Origin: an uncultured Niabella sp.
GTDB lineage: Bacteria; Bacteroidota; Bacteroidia; Chitinophagales; Chitinophagaceae
Direction: 5' to 3'
Assembly (NCBI GenBank): GCA_934486785.1
Contig: CAKSQK010000003.1
Coordinates: 62,001 to 126,000 of the forward strand
DNA length: 64,000 bases
Made by a program: the position numbers and the translations under genes. The notes under the pieces are model-generated. The model had not been told where the DNA came from, did not search any database, and saw only the letters and a list, made by a program, of their open reading frames with translations. This document shows positions 34,509-43,834 of this stretch, in pieces; the first letter of the stretch is position 1; each line of letters opens with the position of its first letter.

Positions 34509-36062
34509 CTATCTCAACCAGCCTCTGGGATCAACGTTATGTTCTTCGATCATTAAAATAAAATCAAGTTTACCGCTGCCGGTTTCTTCATCAGCGCCTA
34601 CGTTGCCCAGGGTTTGGCCGCGGCTTATGTTTGCGCCTTTTGAAACATTTACAGAGCTAAGGTTGCTGTAAGCCGTAAAATATTTACCATGCCTGATGAC
34701 AACAAACGACATGCTGCCTACGCGTGAGATGCTTACCACTTCACCGCCAAACACAGCCCTTACAGGCGCGCCCACAGCAGTGGTGTAGGTAACTCCGGGA
34801 TTATCGCCAACAATAGACGGGCCTAAGCCTTCAATTTTATAACGCCCGAAACCAAGCGTTATCACGCCGTCAACCGGGTGGGGCAGGCGGCCACGGTTTT
34901 GGGCAAAGTCGGCATTTAATGCAATGTCTTCAGCCTGGTAATTCAAATAACCTCCGGCAGGCGGCTGGTTAGCTGGCGCGGCTGGCGGCGGTGTAGCCGC
35001 AGGCTGATTGACGGCCACCGTTCGGTCGGCCACAATAGACCTGTTGCCGCTTTGCGGCACATTGCGTGCCCTGACGGATGCGCCGCTGCCTACCCTTGTA
35101 GATCTGGGCAGGTTGGTGGGTTTCAATGCCTCTTCGCTTGGCGTTGCTTCCGGTGGCGCTGGCGATGCGTTGCCTGCAGCCGCAACCGGTGGCGCTGTAA
35201 TTTCTTTTGCTTTTATATCTGCCAATGCTTTTTGCTCATTTTCTGCCTGCTGCCTTGCCAGCGCTTCGGCGCGCGCTTTGGCATCTGCCGCGGCTTTGGC
35301 GCGGGCTTCTTCCTGAGCTATTTTCCGGGCTTCGGCAATTTCACTTCTTACCACGGCCGCAATGCTGCTTCTCAGTTCACTGTCGCGCTGCTTCTTGCGG
35401 GCAATTTGTTTTTGCAGGTCACCCGCCTGGGAAACCAGTGTTTTTGCCACAGAGTCTTTTTCATTTCTTTGTTGGTCCAGCACTACAAACTCTGTTTCCT
35501 TCGTTTCCAGCGCCAGTTCCTTCCTGTTTTTTGTCGCTCTTTGATGGTCATAACGTTTAGAGATCAACTCGCGCGTTTTTAAAATATCGCCCATTTGCTT
35601 TTGCCGGTAATTACGGTAGCTTTTAAGATAGGCCACGCGCTTAACGGCATCATTAAAAGTATTGGCTGAAAAAATAAAATTCAGGTAGTCGTAATTGCTG
35701 CGGTTTTTATAAGCATATACAATAGTGCGCGCGTATTGCACCTTCATGGTATCAAGCTGGTTCTTTAGCTTTTTAATTTCCAATGCGCTGTAATAAATAT
35801 CATCATCCAGCAGGCGCACTTCGCGGCTGATGTTGTTGATGTATTTTTCCTGTAATTCAATTTTACGATTGAGCGCAGCCAGTTGTGCCAGGTTTTCTTT
35901 GGACATGCCTTTTACGGCGTTGTAAGCGTTTTCAATTTGCTGCAGCTCGCGCTGAATTTGCCTGCGCTCATTCTCCATTTTACTTTTATCGCTGGTGCGC
36001 TGTGCGGGCAGTTGCAGGCCTGTAAAAAAAATAACCAGTATGAAAAGTGTTGTTCTAATCAT
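34509..36062 (-). CDS. EnvC-like murein hydrolase activator (degenerate LytM domain)
   Basis: 517 residues from ATG 36062; an ATG six codons upstream (36080) is also in frame. Signal peptide MIRTTLFILVIFFTGLQLPA, then two long coiled coils (about residues 25-110 and 160-275), an Ala/Pro-rich linker (280-385) and a C-terminal LytM/M23 fold (about 395-517). The catalytic zinc ligands of LytM are lost: the HxxxD segment reads GVITLGFGRYK, YAHL reads YSNL, and HxH reads KLDFIL. This is the signature of EnvC/NlpD-type proteins, which activate amidases rather than cut peptidoglycan. It is the third gene of dut-DUF4292-envC. Confidence 0.9.
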   Translation of the reverse strand: MIRTTLFILVIFFTGLQLPAQRTSDKSKMENERRQIQRELQQIENAYNAVKGMSKENLAQLAALNRKIELQEKYINNISREVRLLDDDIYYSALEIKKLKNQLDTMKVQYARTIVYAYKNRSNYDYLNFIFSANTFNDAVKRVAYLKSYRNYRQKQMGDILKTRELISKRYDHQRATKNRKELALETKETEFVVLDQQRNEKDSVAKTLVSQAGDLQKQIARKKQRDSELRSSIAAVVRSEIAEARKIAQEEARAKAAADAKARAEALARQQAENEQKALADIKAKEITAPPVAAAGNASPAPPEATPSEEALKPTNLPRSTRVGSGASVRARNVPQSGNRSIVADRTVAVNQPAATPPPAAPANQPPAGGYLNYQAEDIALNADFAQNRGRLPHPVDGVITLGFGRYKIEGLGPSIVGDNPGVTYTTAVGAPVRAVFGGEVVSISRVGSMSFVVIRHGKYFTAYSNLSSVNVSKGANISRGQTLGNVGADEETGSGKLDFILMIEEHNVDPRGWLR

Positions 36063-36128
36063 GTTGCCATTGGGAATCATGATGAATAATCCCTGTTATT
36101 TTTTAAAATTTCTAAATGCGGTGTTGTT

Positions 36129-36923
36129 TTATTTAAACAGTTTTTTGTAACCAGAAGGAACGGTAAAGGGGTTTGAAACAGCCCCGTTAAAGGTATAAGA
36201 TTTATATTTTAAATCAAGGTCAATATCCGTTTTATGCTTTACTTTAATCTTCCTGGTTTCAGAAAATTGTTTTTCTCCCTGCGGTTTGTAATCGCTGTAG
36301 GTAAGTTCCGCAGAGCGGTTCCTTGCAGCGTCTACATCTTCCAGCTTACTTGTTACAGGCATGTAACCTGGCATGAGCAATGTAAGCAGGTTTCTGAAAT
36401 GCCTTGTCTGGCTGCTGATGAGAATGTTGCCGCCTTCCATAACATAGCTGCTGCTTCCCCTGTCAATAAATACAGGATTACCTATCAGCAGGTCCTGCAT
36501 GGTGACCAGGTCAACCGGCAGGCCCAGTTGGTCCTGTATAAACCCAATGCTGCTGAGCGTATAGGTTTTTTCTAATTTGTTAAGGATTTTTACAGAGTCT
36601 TTTGTAATAAGAGCGCGTACCACTTCTATACCCAGCGGGCCGGTGGCAGAAAGCCATACCAGCTCGTCTTTTTTCATGTTCAGCTTTACATCAAAATTAT
36701 AATTCTTTCCCTTGTTGTCTTTGTAAGACACATCTATTTTGCCAGAAAATGTATTGTAATTAATTGAGTTCATGTTGTTCAGCACAGAGCTCATGGTTTC
36801 CAGGGTTTCGGCTACAGCCGTGTCGGGTGTTTGAGGCTGATCCGGCGGCGCCTGTGTTTTACGCTGAGTGCTGCAAGAGGTGAATACAATGGCTGTAAAA
36901 AATATAACTGGTAAATATTTCAT
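36129..36923 (-). CDS. DUF4292 lipoprotein
   Basis: 264 residues. Lipoprotein signal with lipobox FTSC (Cys near residue 17). The rest is a beta-rich domain (SGKIDVSYKDNKGKNYNFDV, LVWLSATGPLGIEVVRALIT, LPVDLVTMQDLLIGNPVFI) matching DUF4292, which resembles LolA/LolB-type lipoprotein carriers. It lies between dut and the EnvC-like gene, a common Bacteroidota order, where a TPR protein is often found too but is missing here. It is probably anchored in the outer membrane and may help envelope assembly; this is inference. Confidence 0.87.
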   Translation of the reverse strand: MKYLPVIFFTAIVFTSCSTQRKTQAPPDQPQTPDTAVAETLETMSSVLNNMNSINYNTFSGKIDVSYKDNKGKNYNFDVKLNMKKDELVWLSATGPLGIEVVRALITKDSVKILNKLEKTYTLSSIGFIQDQLGLPVDLVTMQDLLIGNPVFIDRGSSSYVMEGGNILISSQTRHFRNLLTLLMPGYMPVTSKLEDVDAARNRSAELTYSDYKPQGEKQFSETRKIKVKHKTDIDLDLKYKSYTFNGAVSNPFTVPSGYKKLFK

Positions 36924-37019
36924 CCGGATTTGTGAGTTTAATATTGAGTAAAGAAAATCTGTTTAGTTCAAAAAACGAAAATAATATATAATTATTGCCT
37001 GTGTATTTGCAACCGGTAA

Positions 37020-37463
37020 TCAGTGCTTGCCGGTGTGGCCAAAACCTCCGCCGCTTCTTTCCGTAGCATTCAGTTCCTGCACGGGCTGCCATTGTATCTG
37101 CTCTGTTTTTTGCACTACCATTTGCGCAATCCTGTCGCCGTCTTCAATGGTTTGCTCCTCGCCGGAAAGATTGATAAGTATTACTTTTATTTCTCCGCGA
37201 TAGTCGGCGTCAATGGTTCCCGGTGTGTTCAGGCAGGTCAGCCCCTGTTTAATCGCCAGCCCGCTACGCGGCCTAACCTGTGCTTCATAACCCTGTGGCA
37301 GTTCAATAAACAACCCTGTGGGCACTAAAGTTCTTTCTAAAGGTTTTAGTACGATTTTTTGTGTTAAAGACGCCCGCAGATCCATACCCGATGCGCCGCC
37401 TGTGGCATATGCAGGCAGCGGGTGCCGCGAATGGTTAACAATTTTTACTGGTAAAACAGGCAT
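37020..37463 (-). CDS. dut: dUTP diphosphatase
   Basis: 147-residue trimeric dUTPase with all five motifs: GASGMDLRA (I), [11 protein letters not shown] (II), [16 protein letters not shown] (III), GDRIAQMVV (IV) and the C-terminal P-loop-like [11 protein letters not shown] (V). It hydrolyses dUTP to dUMP and PPi, preventing uracil incorporation and feeding thymidylate synthesis. Normal length. It heads the operon with DUF4292 and the EnvC-like gene (96 nt gap). Confidence 0.97.
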   Translation of the reverse strand: MPVLPVKIVNHSRHPLPAYATGGASGMDLRASLTQKIVLKPLERTLVPTGLFIELPQGYEAQVRPRSGLAIKQGLTCLNTPGTIDADYRGEIKVILINLSGEEQTIEDGDRIAQMVVQKTEQIQWQPVQELNATERSGGGFGHTGKH

Positions 37464-37617
37464 GTGGGCAAAGATAAAACCTTAACGCCAAAGCCATCCA
37501 TGCTTTTATTTAATATTCTTTTAAAATGAGCAGCATCAGATACAGCAAAGTAGCGTACTGCATCAAACAAGCTTACATAGAAAAAAAGCCGATTTTTGTT
37601 CTTTTAAAATTGACTAT

Positions 37618-40600
37618 TTGCAATTGCGCTGCAGCATCATATTTATCATCCTGCCCTTGTTTCTTTTTTTTGAAAGTAACGGGCAGGGTGTGCCTGCAAG
37701 CAACCTGAGGTACAAAACGATTGCTGTGACCGTACACAACAGCATTCAGTTAGACACGCTGAGTATTATTCCTCATACCTTTCATATGGAAGGGGTTGAC
37801 AGCAGCGCTTACGAGCTGGACGCGGTAAACGCCATTCTTACCTGGAAAACCAGGCCGCTTCCTGCTTCCGTCAGGGTTCGTTACAGGGTGTTTCCTGTCA
37901 AATTAAACAGCAGCGTGCAGCGCATGAATTTTGACAGCCTTGTAAGATATTCTGCTGCACCAATGCCTGTGCCGGTTATGCCAAAGGCTTCTGAAAGAAA
38001 CCTGTTTGATTTTGGTAACATCAACGCGCAGGGCAGCTTTGGCCGCCAGGTGGGTTTTGGCAACAATCAAAGCGCGGTTTTAAATTCAAACATGAACATA
38101 CAACTGAGCGGCTACCTGGCTGATAGCATTGAGCTGCAGGCAGCCATCAGTGATAACAATATACCCATTCAGCCGGACGGTAATACGCAGCAGCTTAATG
38201 AGTTTGACCAGGTGTACATTCGCTTTAGCAAAAACAACTGGCAACTGAACATTGGCGACCTGGACATCAGGGAAACGAGAAGCTACTTTATGAACTTTTA
38301 TAAACGCCTGCAGGGTTTGTCTTTTCAAACGGCTAATCAAATTGCAAAAAATATACAGTCGCAAACCCTTGTAAGCGGCTCGGTAGCCAAAGGAAAATTT
38401 ACGAGAAACGTTTTCAACGGTCTGGAAGGGAACCAGGGCCCCTACCGGCTTACCGGCGCCAGCAATGAAACCTTTTTTATTGTACTGGCCAACACCGAAA
38501 GAGTGTTTATTGACGGCGAATTGCTACAGCGCGGCGAAGATCAGGACTACGTGATCAACTACAATACGGCTGAAGTGACTTTTACGCCACGCAGAATGAT
38601 TACAAAAGACAGCCGCATACAAATTGAATTTGAATATGCCGACAGGAATTATTTAAACACCAACGTATTTGCCACGCAGGAGCTGGAGTTTAATAAAAGA
38701 CTGAAATTAAGGGTGGGTTATTTTAACAACAGCGATGCCAAAAACTCGTCTACCAATCAAACGCTTGACAACCGTCAAAGACAGTTTTTGCACGACATTG
38801 GCGACAGCATCCAGAATGCTTTTTATCCCTCAGCCGTGATAGACACATTTGCCGCGGGGAAAATTTTATATGAAAGGATTTATGACAGCGTGGGCGCTGT
38901 GGCGGTAGATTCGTTTTACCGCTACTCAACCGATGCTGCCAAAACCTTATACAACCTGGCTTTTACAGAAGTTGGCTTTGGCCGCGGTAATTATATTGCC
39001 GATGCCAATAATGCCAATGGTAAAGTGTTTACTTACGTGCCGCCTGTTGACGGGCAGCCGCAGGGAAATTATGAACCCGTGATGATCCTCATTACGCCCA
39101 AACGGCAGCAACTGATGAACCTGGCCATTGATTATGATATTGGCAAAAACACGTTACTAAAAACAGAGGTGGCGGCCAGCAGCTATGATGTCAACACATT
39201 CTCGCCCATACACAATGGCGATGATAAAGGCTTTGCCGCAAAAGTAAATTTAAGCAATACAAAACTGTTAAGGCAGAAGAACGAATTGCAGCTACTGTCA
39301 TCAGTGGATTATGAGTTTGTACAACAAAAATTTCAGCCATTGGAGCGGCTTAGAAATGTAGAGTTTACGCGCGATTGGGGGTTACCGGTAGTAATGGAAA
39401 AAGCCGATGAAAACATTATAAAAGCATCGGCAGGCTTAAAAAATAAAACAGGCAACAGCCTGCAGTACCGCTTTACCAATTATAACCGCAGCGATCGTTA
39501 CAACGGGTTTCAAAATGCTTTGTACCATTATACGAACTGGAGGGACTGGACCTTTAACAACGAGTTTGTAATTACCCATTATAACGGCGCTGCCAATACC
39601 GGATATTTTTTAAGGCCAATTGCCGACATTAGTAAAAAGCTGAAGTGGCTTGACAACTGGCGCATCGGGGCACGGTACACGCTGGAAGAAAACAATAGCA
39701 GGAGCAGCGTTGCCGATACATTGAATGCAACAGCCTTTTCATTTGATACATATACGCTTTTTTTACGATCAAATGAGGCAAAGAAAAACCGCTATGGCAT
39801 CAGCTTTTTTACAAGGAGTGATCAATACCCCTTGCATCGAAGCTTTGTGCGTGGTGACAGAAGCTATAACCTGAATCTTCAAACAGAAATTTTATCAAAC
39901 GCCAAAAGGCAGTTTTACCTGAACACTACTTTTAGAAAGCTAAAAGTGTATGACAGCACCGTGAGCCGACAGCAGGAGGATAACACGCTGCTCAGCCGCC
40001 TGGAGTATGTGATGAACGAGTTCAACGGTTTTATTACCGGTAACCTGCTGTACGAAATTGGTAGCGGCCAGGAACAAAAGCGCGCGTATGCTTACCTGGA
40101 AGTGCCTCCCGGCACCGGCCAGTACACCTGGATAGATTACAACGAAGACGGTGTGCAGCAGTTGAATGAGTTTGAGCTGGCAGCGTTTCAGGACCAGGCA
40201 AAATTCATCAGGATATTTACACCCACCAACGAGTACATCAAAGCCAATTATGTTACGCTTAATTACAGCTTTCAGGTAACGCCCAAAATGCTTTGGAATG
40301 AAGATGATGCCGGCAAAGCACAAAGGTTTTTATCGCGTATCAACCTGATGACCTCTATGCAGATCAATAAAAAGTCAGGCTCGCAGGGAAATTTTGAGTT
40401 CAATCCTTTTCAATATGACCTGAACGACAACAACCTTATTACTTTAAGTACGGTCATCGCCAACACGTTTTCGTTCAACAGGCAAAGCACAGTGTGGGGG
40501 TTTGATGTCACAAATCTCCGCAGCAGCAGCAAAGCGCTGCTTACCTACGGTTACGAGAGCCGTAGAAATATTGACTGGACTTTGAAGTATCGGCATTTTC

Positions 40601-41103
40601 TTTCCCGTTCTGTTACATTCAATGTTAATGCCGTTTCAGGGTTGTTGGGATTGAATACCGACAACACCCAATTTGAAAACCGCAATTATGAAATACGCAG
40701 GCATAGTGCAGAGCCGACGCTTACTTTCATACGCGGTACCAACTTCAGGGTCATGGGCGGGTATAAGGTTGAAGAAAAAAAGAACGCGGCCATTTATGGC
40801 GGAGAAAAAGCCATCTCTCATTCCCTGCTGGCAGAAACTAAATACAACCTGTTGCAAAGTGCGTCTGTTACTGGTTCTTTTACTTTTGAAAATTTTAAAT
40901 ACACATCGGCGCATGCCGGGCCAACCACCGTAAGTTATATCATGCTCGACGGGCTGATGCCGGGCAGGAATTATTTGTGGAATGTGATGCTCACAAAAAG
41001 GCTTATGAACAATCTTGAATTGAATTTTCAATACGATGGCCGAAAACCGGGCAGCAGCAAAACCATCCATACAGGCCGCGCCACGCTTACCGCGCTGTTT
41101 TAA
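37618..41103 (+). CDS. Large outer-membrane protein of unknown function
   Basis: 1161 residues from TTG 37618 (TTG 37624 is also possible); the next Met lies beyond the hydrophobic leader, so an ATG start would lose the signal peptide SIIFIILPLFLFFESNGQG. The sequence has an N-terminal beta domain (30-130), a segment with VFIDGELLQRGEDQDYVINY / TAEVTFTPRRMITKDSRI that resembles motifs in SprA and other Bacteroidota surface proteins, then a very long series of amphipathic strands (about 360-1161) ending in LTALF. A C-terminal beta-barrel in the outer membrane is likely. I do not recognise the family with certainty. Divergent from dut with a 154-nt intergenic region. Confidence 0.82.
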   Translation: MQLRCSIIFIILPLFLFFESNGQGVPASNLRYKTIAVTVHNSIQLDTLSIIPHTFHMEGVDSSAYELDAVNAILTWKTRPLPASVRVRYRVFPVKLNSSVQRMNFDSLVRYSAAPMPVPVMPKASERNLFDFGNINAQGSFGRQVGFGNNQSAVLNSNMNIQLSGYLADSIELQAAISDNNIPIQPDGNTQQLNEFDQVYIRFSKNNWQLNIGDLDIRETRSYFMNFYKRLQGLSFQTANQIAKNIQSQTLVSGSVAKGKFTRNVFNGLEGNQGPYRLTGASNETFFIVLANTERVFIDGELLQRGEDQDYVINYNTAEVTFTPRRMITKDSRIQIEFEYADRNYLNTNVFATQELEFNKRLKLRVGYFNNSDAKNSSTNQTLDNRQRQFLHDIGDSIQNAFYPSAVIDTFAAGKILYERIYDSVGAVAVDSFYRYSTDAAKTLYNLAFTEVGFGRGNYIADANNANGKVFTYVPPVDGQPQGNYEPVMILITPKRQQLMNLAIDYDIGKNTLLKTEVAASSYDVNTFSPIHNGDDKGFAAKVNLSNTKLLRQKNELQLLSSVDYEFVQQKFQPLERLRNVEFTRDWGLPVVMEKADENIIKASAGLKNKTGNSLQYRFTNYNRSDRYNGFQNALYHYTNWRDWTFNNEFVITHYNGAANTGYFLRPIADISKKLKWLDNWRIGARYTLEENNSRSSVADTLNATAFSFDTYTLFLRSNEAKKNRYGISFFTRSDQYPLHRSFVRGDRSYNLNLQTEILSNAKRQFYLNTTFRKLKVYDSTVSRQQEDNTLLSRLEYVMNEFNGFITGNLLYEIGSGQEQKRAYAYLEVPPGTGQYTWIDYNEDGVQQLNEFELAAFQDQAKFIRIFTPTNEYIKANYVTLNYSFQVTPKMLWNEDDAGKAQRFLSRINLMTSMQINKKSGSQGNFEFNPFQYDLNDNNLITLSTVIANTFSFNRQSTVWGFDVTNLRSSSKALLTYGYESRRNIDWTLKYRHFLSRSVTFNVNAVSGLLGLNTDNTQFENRNYEIRRHSAEPTLTFIRGTNFRVMGGYKVEEKKNAAIYGGEKAISHSLLAETKYNLLQSASVTGSFTFENFKYTSAHAGPTTVSYIMLDGLMPGRNYLWNVMLTKRLMNNLELNFQYDGRKPGSSKTIHTGRATLTALF

Positions 41104-41220
41104 ACTTTTGTAAAAAAGTGGTTTGTAAAATACCAATAAAAATTCGCTAAAAATTTTTAATCATTTTTTTAAACCCTTCACAATTGTTAATTTTCGCCAT
41201 TCTTAAGATAAACAGAAAGG

Positions 41221-43596
41221 ATGAAATACCTATATACATTAGCGGGCCTGATGCTGTGGTTACTGCCCGGTGCACTGGCCCAGGATATTGCCGGCAAAAT
41301 AGAAAGCTATGCCGGGAAGTTCAGCCCTGAAAAAGCTTACATCCATTATGACAAACATGCTTATTCTCCCGGCGAAACCATCTGGTTTAAAGCATATATT
41401 ATGAATGAACTGATGCCCGCTTACGATAGCAAAACATTTTATGTTGACTGGATTGATGATAAAGGAAATGTTCTGCAGCACACCGTAAGCCCGATGGTGA
41501 ATGCCGTAACCAACGGCCAATACGAAATACCGGCCACTTACACGGGCAGCACTATTTCAGTAAGGGCTTATACACGGTGGATGCTTAATTTCGATTCTGC
41601 ATTTATTTATACCAAAACCATTCCTGTAATAAAAAAAGATGCGCTTGCTAAACCTCAAAACATTACCGTCATACCACGGCTTGATTTTTTTCCCGAAGGC
41701 GGCGATGCGATAGCAGGTGTGAATCAAAAAATTGCTTTTAAAGCCACCGACCAGTGGGGCAGGCCTGTAAACATTAAAGGCGTGATCGTGGATGGTAAAG
41801 GCGCGGTAACAGACAGCCTGCGTGTGATGCACGATGGGATGGGCTTTGTAATGCTTACGCCGCAACCGGGCAATACTTATAAAGCCAGGTGGAAGTATGG
41901 AAATAATCCCGAGCAAACAACAGCATTGCCTGCGGCCATAGCCGATGGTGTTTCTTTAAATGTAACAATTGGCAATAACAGGCGTGGCTTTTCGGTAAGT
42001 TACCATGCGGCCTATGCTGCTAAAATGGACAGCCTGCATATTGTGGGAACCATGTTTCAGCATATGGTATTTAAAATTTCCAAAACAACCGCGGCGCCGG
42101 TAAGCGGCGTAGTGCCCATAGCTAATTTGCCCTACGGCCCGCTAACCATTACTGTGTTTGATAAGAACTGGAAACCGCTGGCTGAACGCATCACTTACAT
42201 TAATAATCACGAGCAGTTTATTGTAACGCCGGAATTTGAAGTAGAGCGCTGGGGCCTTAGTTACAGGGCAAGAGATGAGGTAAAGATCAAATTGCCGGAA
42301 GCTTTGCAGTCTTCTGTTTCTATTGCTGTTACCGACATGGCAATTGGAGTTGACAGCAGCGAGAACATTTTATCGCACATGATGCTTACCAGCGAGCTGA
42401 AAGGAAAAGTTCACAACCCCGCGTATTATTTTACTGATACATCGGCAAAAGTTCAGCAGCATCTTGATTTGGTGATGCTTACCAACGGCTGGCGCCGGTT
42501 TAACTGGGATGTGGTGCTGAGCGGCAAATTCCCCAAGATTAATTTTCCCAAAGACACCAGCTACCTTACTGTTTCAGGTAATGTGGCGGGTTTGATGCCG
42601 GGGCAGATCGGGCCTGCTTCCAGCATCATAGTAATGTTGAAACAAAAAGATGTGGAAGGAAAGGTGCTGGTGCTGCCTCTCATGAAAGACGGTACGTTCA
42701 ACGATCCTGCCGCGATATTTTTTGATACCGCGAAAGTGCATTACCAGCTTCAGGACAAAGGCATTAGCAACTCGCTGGTGCAGTTCATGCCATATAAATT
42801 ACGTGTGCCATCCGCGGGCAAGGGATGGGTTCATTCGCTTTTTCCCGATACTACGGGCATGCACTACCATTTGATGCGTAATGCCGAAGCATTTGCCAAT
42901 GCTGAAAAAATAAAATATAAGGAACTGGAAGAGGTGATTGTGAAAGCAAGAGGAAAAACGGCCGTGGAGCTGTTGAACGAGCGTTACGCTTCGGGCCTTT
43001 TTTCGGGTGGCGATGCCATTCAGTTTGACCTTTTAAACGATCCTTCGGCTATGGGCGCCATTGATATTTTTTCTTACCTGCAGGGAAGGGTGGCGGGCCT
43101 GCAAATTACCGGCCAGGGCGCCAATGCAAGCCTTAACTGGCGTGGCGGCGCACCACAAATCTATATTGATGAAATGCCCGCGGATGTAAATTTTGTATCA
43201 AACATCAGCGTGCGTGATGTGGCCTACATCAAAGCTTTCAGGCCGCCGTTTATGGGTGGTTTTAACGGGGCCAACGGCGCAATTGCCATTTACACCCGCC
43301 GCGGCGGTGATGTGCAGTCGGAAAGCACCAGCAGCGTCACCAGCGCCACCATCAGCGGTTACACACCTATTAAAGAATTTTATTCGCCCAAGTATTACTC
43401 AATGGAAGTGCCGCCGGGCAGCGACAGGGATGTGCGCACAACTATTTACTGGAACCCCAACGTGGTGATTGATCCCAATAAAAAAGAAATTCTTTTATCA
43501 TTTTATAATAATGATGTAACTGATGCCTTCAGGGTGATCATACAGGGCATGACAACTGATGGGAAACTCATTCATTACATGACAACGATGGAATAA
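41221..43596 (+). CDS. MG2-like/TonB-plug protein without a barrel
   Basis: 791 residues. Signal peptide MKYLYTLAGLMLWLLPGALA. The N-terminal half opens with KAYIHYDKHAYSPGETIWFK, the macroglobulin MG2-domain signature, followed by further beta-sandwich domains with bait-like spacing. About residues 572-705 form a TonB-dependent-receptor plug: VIVKARGKTAVELLNERYAS, IFSYLQGRVAGLQITG, APQIYIDEMPADV and GANGAIAIYTRRGG. There is no 22-strand barrel behind it; the protein ends about 85 residues later. This domain pairing is widespread but uncharacterised in Bacteroidota. It may be an envelope receptor or carrier. AGAAAGG before the ATG is one of few SD-like sequences here. Confidence 0.85.
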   Translation: MKYLYTLAGLMLWLLPGALAQDIAGKIESYAGKFSPEKAYIHYDKHAYSPGETIWFKAYIMNELMPAYDSKTFYVDWIDDKGNVLQHTVSPMVNAVTNGQYEIPATYTGSTISVRAYTRWMLNFDSAFIYTKTIPVIKKDALAKPQNITVIPRLDFFPEGGDAIAGVNQKIAFKATDQWGRPVNIKGVIVDGKGAVTDSLRVMHDGMGFVMLTPQPGNTYKARWKYGNNPEQTTALPAAIADGVSLNVTIGNNRRGFSVSYHAAYAAKMDSLHIVGTMFQHMVFKISKTTAAPVSGVVPIANLPYGPLTITVFDKNWKPLAERITYINNHEQFIVTPEFEVERWGLSYRARDEVKIKLPEALQSSVSIAVTDMAIGVDSSENILSHMMLTSELKGKVHNPAYYFTDTSAKVQQHLDLVMLTNGWRRFNWDVVLSGKFPKINFPKDTSYLTVSGNVAGLMPGQIGPASSIIVMLKQKDVEGKVLVLPLMKDGTFNDPAAIFFDTAKVHYQLQDKGISNSLVQFMPYKLRVPSAGKGWVHSLFPDTTGMHYHLMRNAEAFANAEKIKYKELEEVIVKARGKTAVELLNERYASGLFSGGDAIQFDLLNDPSAMGAIDIFSYLQGRVAGLQITGQGANASLNWRGGAPQIYIDEMPADVNFVSNISVRDVAYIKAFRPPFMGGFNGANGAIAIYTRRGGDVQSESTSSVTSATISGYTPIKEFYSPKYYSMEVPPGSDRDVRTTIYWNPNVVIDPNKKEILLSFYNNDVTDAFRVIIQGMTTDGKLIHYMTTME

Positions 43597-43618
43597 ATTG
43601 TACCAGCAACAGCCACGG

Positions 43619-43771
43619 ATGGAACAAAAGAAAATTTTATTAGCGCATTTGTATTCGAATGGCGACTGTCTGTATGCAACAGCCTTGACAAGGCAGATAA
43701 AAAAAGATTTTCTAGGTTGCCATATTACCTGGGCGATTGCGGGGTGCTGGAGAATAAAGGAAGTTCAATAA
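43619..43771 (+). pseudogene. Remnant of a GT9 heptosyltransferase-like gene
   Basis: A 50-codon frame (ATG 43619, TAA 43769-43771) reads EQKKILLAHLYSNGDCLYAT followed by ALTRQIKKDFLGCHITWAIAG. This is the N-terminus of ADP-heptose:LPS heptosyltransferase (GT9) proteins, including the KILLxxxxxxGDxLxATxxxRxIK pattern. Full proteins have 330-400 residues; here the match stops after about 43 residues and nothing downstream continues it in any frame before rfbF. It is therefore a truncated fragment at the edge of the glycan cluster, probably left by replacement of the original locus. Confidence 0.7.
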
Positions 43772-43799
43772 GTATAAATGAAAATAAGGGGCAACTCTT

Positions 43800-43807
43800 T
43801 ACCTTTG
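43800..43807 (+). promoter_or_regulatory. -7 box of the CDP-sugar cluster
   Basis: TACCTTTG, exact TAnnTTTG, 27 nt before rfbF ATG 43835. It lies downstream of the alternative ATG at 43778, so that earlier start would be outside the transcript. Confidence 0.5.
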
Positions 43808-43834
43808 AGCGTTGTTGATAAAAAATTTTTTCTC

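Noticed and set aside
35052..35582. Plus-strand Cys/Phe-rich frame of 176 codons in the EnvC-like gene
   Set aside because: It is a mirror of the Ala/Gln/Arg-rich coiled-coil region on the minus strand and makes no plausible protein.
43778..43834. Upstream ATG for rfbF
   Set aside because: It lies before the likely promoter box at 43800-43807, and family proteins start at MKVVIFAGG (43835).
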